DNA of 12,352 bases from Flavobacteriaceae bacterium (GTDB lineage: Bacteria; Bacteroidota; Bacteroidia; Flavobacteriales; Flavobacteriaceae), in the NCBI GenBank assembly GCA_013042255.1, contig JABDQK010000063.1:1-12352 (forward strand), given 5' to 3'. Below the pieces are notes generated by a model. It was not told the origin of the DNA. It searched no databases and was given only the letters and a program-made list of their open reading frames with translations. Position 1 is the stretch's first letter; every line of letters begins with the position of its first letter. Below are positions 7,979-12,352 of the stretch, piece by piece. Both the position numbers and the translations under genes were made by a program.

Positions 7979-8905
7979 CTATGCTGAGATTATTCTGCGA
8001 GTCGTAATTTGATCCTTATGAAGTTGTTCCTTTAGTTCATCCAGTGTATTGAACTTCTGTTCTTCCCTGATCCACTCCAGGATATTGACCTGTAGGTATT
8101 GGTTGTATAGATCCTCCTCAAAGTCGAGAAAGTGAATTTCAATACTTTGATTTTCCCCATCAACGGTTGGATTATAACCAATATTCATCATTCCATAAAC
8201 TTTTCTCCCCTTTAAATGGCTTTCAATAACATAGGCACCATTTTTAGGGATGAGTTTGTAGGTTTCTTTGATCCTGAGGTTAGCAGTGGGATAACCCAGC
8301 TGCCTTCCCAGTCCCTTTCCTTTGATGATTTTGCCGCTTAGCATATAACTGTAGCCCAGGTAAGCATTGGCAGTAGCTACATCCCCTCCCAGCAATGCAT
8401 TACGGATCTTGGTGGAGCTCACGGCTACAGCCTCGATCTCCTGTGCAGGGATTTCTTCCACCTCAAAATCAAGCGCGTTGCCAAAAGCAATAAGGTCATT
8501 GATGTTGGCATTTCTGTTCCTGCCGAACCGGTGATCATAACCGATAATAATTTTTTTAGCGTGCAGTGCATTCACCAGCATATCCCTTACAAATGATGTA
8601 GCACTGAGTCTGGAGAAGGTCTTCGTGAAGGGTTGTATGATTAAATAATCGATCCCCAGCTCTTCCAGGATCTTCTTCTTCTCTTCAATGGTATTGAGAA
8701 GTTTAAGATCTGAATCTTTTTGCAAAACCATTCTCGGATGAGGAAAAAATGTCAGGACAGCGGCTACCCTATTATGGAGTCTGGCATCATTTATGAGACG
8801 TTCCAGAATAAGCTTGTGTCCAATATGAACTCCATCAAATGTACCAATGGTGATGACCGAAGCCTGGTTTTTATCGTATTTAGAAATGCTTTGAACCGTT
8901 ACCAC
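7979..8905 (-). CDS. ribF: Bifunctional riboflavin kinase / FAD synthetase
   Basis: It phosphorylates riboflavin to FMN and adenylylates FMN to FAD in the cytoplasm. The 308 residues match the family length. The N-terminal FMN adenylyltransferase domain (about 1-180) has the nucleotidyltransferase motif GTFDGVHIGH (21-30), IIGYDHRFGRNRN (120-132) and SSTKIRNALLGGD (163-175). The C-terminal riboflavin kinase domain (about 185-306) has GKGLGRQLGYPTANL (196-210) with the PTAN ATP/Mg2+ motif, MNIGYNPTVDG (240-250) and the catalytic Glu in IEIHFLDFE (E257). The start must be a non-ATG codon: the frame has no ATG between the upstream stop at 8942-8944 and the conserved GTFDG motif, and the GTG at 8903-8905 gives the expected length. 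It heads the minus-strand cluster. No FMN riboswitch fits in the short leader. Confidence 0.97.
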   Translation of the reverse strand: MVTVQSISKYDKNQASVITIGTFDGVHIGHKLILERLINDARLHNRVAAVLTFFPHPRMVLQKDSDLKLLNTIEEKKKILEELGIDYLIIQPFTKTFSRLSATSFVRDMLVNALHAKKIIIGYDHRFGRNRNANINDLIAFGNALDFEVEEIPAQEIEAVAVSSTKIRNALLGGDVATANAYLGYSYMLSGKIIKGKGLGRQLGYPTANLRIKETYKLIPKNGAYVIESHLKGRKVYGMMNIGYNPTVDGENQSIEIHFLDFEEDLYNQYLQVNILEWIREEQKFNTLDELKEQLHKDQITTRRIISA

Positions 8906-8954
8906 ACAATATAAAGAATAAAAAGACTTATTTTTAAAGCTTTAAAGTCCCTGA
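8906..8954. promoter_or_regulatory. Divergent intergenic region between ribF and the metalloprotease gene
   Basis: These 49 very AT-rich bases separate two genes transcribed away from each other, so start signals for the minus-strand cluster and for the protease gene should lie here or just inside the neighbours. On the plus strand TATTTTTA (8929-8936) resembles the Bacteroidota -7 element TAnnTTTG at seven of eight positions, but no TTTG -33 element sits at the expected spacing. No good match is seen on the minus strand. The call rests on gene orientation, not on a clear promoter motif. Confidence 0.4.
8933..8946. repeat. 14-base perfect palindrome TTTAAAGCTTTAAA
   Basis: The sequence equals its own reverse complement and is centred between 8939 and 8940, 8 bases before the protease ATG. 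It could be an operator for a dimeric regulator acting on either divergent gene. It is AT-rich and could also be chance. Confidence 0.45.
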
Positions 8955-11900
8955 ATGACCACAAAACTACGTCTTGTTTTGTCAATAACCATGCTATTTG
9001 CCTGCTTTTACGTAGCCGGACAAACGCAGTATTGGCAATCTACCCAGGTGCAAAACGCTTTGTTGTCTTCTGATCTAAAGGGATTAGAAGAAGAAAAAAT
9101 ACGGTTTTTTTCCCTTCAGGAATCAATTTTAGACAGGGAGTTGGAAAAGATTACTTCTAACAGGATAGATCAAACACTGGTCTATTTTCCTGATGACAAA
9201 GGACAGTTAATAGCTTTTCAGGTTGAAGAAACACCCGTTTTTTCCTCTGAACTCACAGCGCGATACCCTCAAATACGTTCATTTACCGGTATCGGGATCA
9301 ATGACAAAACCAAGAGGGTGCGATTTAGTGTTTCTCCCAAGGGAATTGAAGCCATGTTTGTGAGTCATGATGGAAATCAGAATCGATTTCTGCAAAAAGT
9401 TTCCCCTCAAAGCAATGCCTATATTCTCTATGACAGAAAAGGATATTCAGGGGAAATGGAAAAATTTCTTTGTGAAACCGAAGATAAGCGTATTGCTGCA
9501 GCACAGAGCAGAACTGCCAAACTCGTCGACGATCAACGCTTGAGAAAATATCGTATCGCAGTCTCAGCAACCGGAGAATACACGCAATTTCACGGAGGCA
9601 CGGTGACCGATGCCCTTGCTGCGATAAATGCCACCCTAACCAGGGTTAATGAAGTCTTTAATACGGATCTGGGAATTGAGCTGGAATTGGTCGCAAACAA
9701 TGACCTTGTGATTTACACCGATCCAGATACAGATCCCTATCAAACAAACCTCAATACAGAAGTTCAGACAACCTTGAATAATGTTATCGGAGATCTGAAC
9801 TATGATGTAGGACATTTATTTCAGGAAGATGTAAATGGAGGAAATGCAGGTTTTATCGGTGCAGTTTGCCAGACCAATCAGAAAGGAAGTGCGTATTCCT
9901 CCTCGACAAATCCACAGGGGGATATTTTTGACCTTGATTATGTAGCCCATGAATTAGGACATCAATTCGGGGCTAATCATACCTGGTCATTCGATTCAGA
10001 AGGTACAGGAGTGCAGGCCGAGCCCGCAAGTGGATCTACAATAATGGGTTATGCCGGCATTGTGCAGGGAAATAACGTGCAGAATAACGGGGATGATTAT
10101 TTTCATTATTACAGCATAAAGCAGATTTCAGAATACGTGCTTACCGCAACATGCGCAGTAGAAACCGTTATAACAAATTCACCGCCCATTATTACAACTC
10201 TTGATGATTATACGATTCCTAAAGGAACGGCATTTGTGTTGCCAGGTCAGGCTTCGGATCCGGATACTGGGGATGTCCTTACATACTCCTGGGAACAGAT
10301 CGATGACGGAGTGGTTACTACCGAAACTTTCGGCCCTCAGAATGCAAGTGGAGCTAATTTCAGGTCGCTACCCCCAACGATAGATTCAGCGCGCTATTTT
10401 CCTAGATTGTCTCGAGTGATTCAGGGGGACCTAACCCAGACCAATCCGGCTATCAATTCTGCCTGGGAAACGGTATCTGAGATTGAGCGCGACTTAAATT
10501 TTGCGCTCACCGTAAGAGATAATGCTACCGGGGGGGGACAGGTCTCTTCCGATATTCTAAACGTTAGGGTCAGTAACGTCTCCGGTCCTTTCGTGGTAAA
10601 CTCACAGGCTGCGTCTGAGACGTATAGTGCCGGGACTATACAGACGATAAGCTGGGATGTAGCAGGTACGGATGCGCCCCCTGTAAATGCTCAGTTTGTG
10701 GACATCTTCCTTTCTCTGGATGGCGGAGTCACCTTCCCAATTCAATTGGAGGAAAAAGCTGCGAATGACGGCTCTCATGATGTATTGCTGCCGGGAAATG
10801 CCACCACTACAGCAAGGATTATGGTTAAAGGGTATCGGAATGTGTTTTTTGCAGTAAACAGTACAGATTTTATCATTGAAGAGTCGCCAATAGTACTGCA
10901 ATTTGACGACCTAGATTTTGACGTTTGCCAACCTGTAGACAAAGTGATCCCCTTTGTTTACGAAACATACGGGGGCTTCATTGAAGAAGTAGTATTTAGC
11001 GCCACCGGAGTCCCGCCTGGTATTGGGGTGTCATTCCTTCCAGGCACTGCTACCGATAACAATACTCCAGTAGATATGACTATATCCAATACAACGGCTG
11101 TATCTGAAGGAGTATATCCAATACAGGTGCTGGCTACAGCGCCTTCTTTTACCCGGGAAGTTACCATTGTTCTCACCATCTTCGATACGGATTTCCCCGA
11201 AGTTAGTTTGGTAACCCCTGCGAATTCATCTACAGACATCCCTTTAAGGCCAATATTGAGCTGGGATACTCCGGCAATAAACAATTCCTATCAGATTGAA
11301 ATAGCCACTGATGCCGCATTTACTTCGGTCATTGAATCAACCACGGTCATTTTTAAAAATTATACACCAGAAAACCTGGAGCCTGAAACTACTTATTACT
11401 GGAGAATCAAGCCAGTTACCAATTGTGGCGAAGGAGTATTTGGGAGTGCTTTCAGCTTTACAACAGTGCCTGTTAACTGCAAAATGAAAAGTGCACAGGG
11501 TCTTCCTTTGTCGATCTCTTCAACGGGAACACCTACAGTACAGTCGAGCATTATTGTAGTTGATGATCTGCCGGTTTCCGATATCAACGTCTCCCTGAAT
11601 ATTGAGCATAGTTTCCTTTCTGATCTTATTATCAGTCTGATATCCCCTTCGGGAACAGAGGTAATACTCGTTTCTAATTCCTGTTCTCAACTTGAAAATA
11701 TAAATGCCGTTTTTGACGATTCGGCCAGTCCTTTTGTCTGCAATGGCAATCCCGGGATAACTGGAACTGTTAAGCCTTTGGGATCCTTGTCCTCATTTAA
11801 CGGGGAATCATCCTTTGGAGAATGGATTTTACTGGTAAGAGATACGGCTCCTGCCGACGGAGGACTTATTCAGGACTTTACTTTGGAGCTATGTGTTGAG

Positions 11901-12352
11901 GGTGTTTTCAGACCGGATGCGGATGGAGATAATGTTTTTGACGATGGGGACGACCTCTGCCTGGGAACACCGCCGAACACTGAGGTCAATGCAGACGGCT
12001 GTCCGGTTTATCGCTTTGAACAGGATAATTTCAATATATCCCTAACGAGCGAGTCCTGTATCCCTAATAACGATGGCCAGCTTGATATCACGGCGAATAC
12101 TTCCCTGGATTACTCCATAGTGATCAGTGGGAATGGGGTGAATGAATCGGCTGATTTTAATACAAGCTATCAGTTGGGAGACCTTTCCTCCGGATCTTAC
12201 TCGGCTTGTATCACAGGTACCGATGGCAGTATAACATATGAAGAATTTTGTATAGATTTTGTAATCTCAGAACCCGATCCACTTGAAGTACTGATCGCCC
12301 TCGATCAGGATGCCTTACAGGCTATCTTGAGCCTGAGTGGGTCTGAGCTTTA
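8955..12352 (+). CDS. Secreted reprolysin-like zinc metalloprotease with Ig/FN3, P-domain and TSP3-like modules; cut by the right window edge
   Basis: The frame from the ATG at 8955-8957 is open to the window end: 1132 residues and no stop. Residues 1-22 are a signal peptide (cleavage near VAG/QTQ). Residues about 25-195 are a propeptide. Residues 198-405 are the M12B-like catalytic domain, with zinc-ligand motif HELGHQFGANH (332-342), catalytic E333 and Met-turn IMGYAG around M364. From 409 come beta-sandwich modules (SPPIITTLDDYTIP; 543-645 with TISWDVAGT and FLSLDGGVTFP), an FN3-like domain (744-835, YYWRIKP), a P-domain (842-982, GEWILLVRDTA) and a TSP3-like calcium motif DADGDNVFDDGDD (988-1000). 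The last 110 residues resemble the module preceding T9SS sorting signals, but the sorting signal itself would lie outside the window. It probably digests extracellular protein and acts outside the cell. Confidence 0.93.
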   Translation, partial: MTTKLRLVLSITMLFACFYVAGQTQYWQSTQVQNALLSSDLKGLEEEKIRFFSLQESILDRELEKITSNRIDQTLVYFPDDKGQLIAFQVEETPVFSSELTARYPQIRSFTGIGINDKTKRVRFSVSPKGIEAMFVSHDGNQNRFLQKVSPQSNAYILYDRKGYSGEMEKFLCETEDKRIAAAQSRTAKLVDDQRLRKYRIAVSATGEYTQFHGGTVTDALAAINATLTRVNEVFNTDLGIELELVANNDLVIYTDPDTDPYQTNLNTEVQTTLNNVIGDLNYDVGHLFQEDVNGGNAGFIGAVCQTNQKGSAYSSSTNPQGDIFDLDYVAHELGHQFGANHTWSFDSEGTGVQAEPASGSTIMGYAGIVQGNNVQNNGDDYFHYYSIKQISEYVLTATCAVETVITNSPPIITTLDDYTIPKGTAFVLPGQASDPDTGDVLTYSWEQIDDGVVTTETFGPQNASGANFRSLPPTIDSARYFPRLSRVIQGDLTQTNPAINSAWETVSEIERDLNFALTVRDNATGGGQVSSDILNVRVSNVSGPFVVNSQAASETYSAGTIQTISWDVAGTDAPPVNAQFVDIFLSLDGGVTFPIQLEEKAANDGSHDVLLPGNATTTARIMVKGYRNVFFAVNSTDFIIEESPIVLQFDDLDFDVCQPVDKVIPFVYETYGGFIEEVVFSATGVPPGIGVSFLPGTATDNNTPVDMTISNTTAVSEGVYPIQVLATAPSFTREVTIVLTIFDTDFPEVSLVTPANSSTDIPLRPILSWDTPAINNSYQIEIATDAAFTSVIESTTVIFKNYTPENLEPETTYYWRIKPVTNCGEGVFGSAFSFTTVPVNCKMKSAQGLPLSISSTGTPTVQSSIIVVDDLPVSDINVSLNIEHSFLSDLIISLISPSGTEVILVSNSCSQLENINAVFDDSASPFVCNGNPGITGTVKPLGSLSSFNGESSFGEWILLVRDTAPADGGLIQDFTLELCVEGVFRPDADGDNVFDDGDDLCLGTPPNTEVNADGCPVYRFEQDNFNISLTSESCIPNNDGQLDITANTSLDYSIVISGNGVNESADFNTSYQLGDLSSGSYSACITGTDGSITYEEFCIDFVISEPDPLEVLIALDQDALQAILSLSGSEL
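10530..10537 (+). repeat. Run of eight G in the protease coding sequence
   Basis: The run encodes Gly-Gly-Gly in NATGGGQVSSD and is in frame here. A length change of one base would truncate the protein soon after the catalytic domain and its first beta-sandwich module, so it is a possible slippage site or sequencing-error site. Confidence 0.5.

Noticed and set aside
8906..8954. FMN riboswitch ahead of ribF
   Set aside because: The gap is only 49 bases and AT-rich, too short for the RFN element, and no conserved RFN sequence is seen.
8987..9005. Possible lipoprotein lipobox (LFAC, C17) in the protease signal peptide
   Set aside because: Phe at the -2 position is atypical and the hydrophobic stretch continues past the Cys to VAGQ, which fits an ordinary signal peptidase I site as expected for T9SS cargo.
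9325..11587. Minus-strand open frames opposite the protease gene (for example 9325-9570 and 10958-11284)
   Set aside because: The plus-strand frame is continuous with clear domains throughout, so these are antisense shadows.
1..12352. Defence system, prophage, transposon, tRNA or CRISPR
   Set aside because: No transposase, integrase, nuclease or phage gene, no tRNA-like cloverleaf noticed and no regularly spaced repeats. The genes are core flavobacterial functions plus one secreted protease.

Overview
This window looks like chromosomal DNA from a marine-type member of the Flavobacteriaceae (phylum Bacteroidota). The evidence is the gene content and order: serS, a secreted TPR protein, a DUF4286 protein, rsmA and mgtE lie together, flanked by an HTTM protein and ribF. 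A very large secreted zinc protease also has the modular C-terminal layout of type IX secretion (T9SS) cargo. Shine-Dalgarno-like sequences are scarce and the intergenic DNA is AT-rich, as is normal for this group. The species cannot be named from the sequence.

Layout. Positions 1-8905 hold eight genes, all on the minus strand and read from right to left: ribF, an HTTM/gamma-carboxylase-like membrane protein, serS, a secreted TPR protein, a DUF4286-GGCT fusion, rsmA, mgtE and a nitrilase that runs off the left edge. Spacings are 0, 29, 52, 30, 15, -14 and 64 bases, so most of this could be one transcript. Position 8955 to the right edge is one plus-strand gene for a reprolysin-like metalloprotease, transcribed divergently from ribF across a 49-base gap. 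The window has no gene-free stretch over 64 bases and no tRNA, rRNA, CRISPR array, insertion sequence or convincing intrinsic terminator.

Functions. Most of the minus-strand cluster is housekeeping: flavin cofactor synthesis (ribF), seryl-tRNA charging (serS), ribosome maturation (rsmA) and magnesium homeostasis (mgtE), the last two relevant to ribosome function. The less understood members are the HTTM protein, which keeps the His and Lys motifs of vitamin K-dependent gamma-carboxylase; the DUF4286 protein, which carries a gamma-glutamylcyclotransferase-like domain; and the TPR protein, probably periplasmic. The nitrilase keeps its Glu-Lys-Cys triad. The protease has a signal peptide, a propeptide with one cysteine, a zinc-binding HExxHxxxxxH catalytic domain, Ig/FN3-like modules, a P-domain and a TSP3-like calcium motif. 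It is still open at the right edge.

No defence system, mobile island or clearly new multi-gene system is visible. The best leads are the DUF4286-GGCT fusion, the gamma-carboxylase-like protein coupled to ribF, the possible cysteine switch in the protease, and inverted repeats built on the same CTTTAAA heptamer in the two main intergenic gaps.
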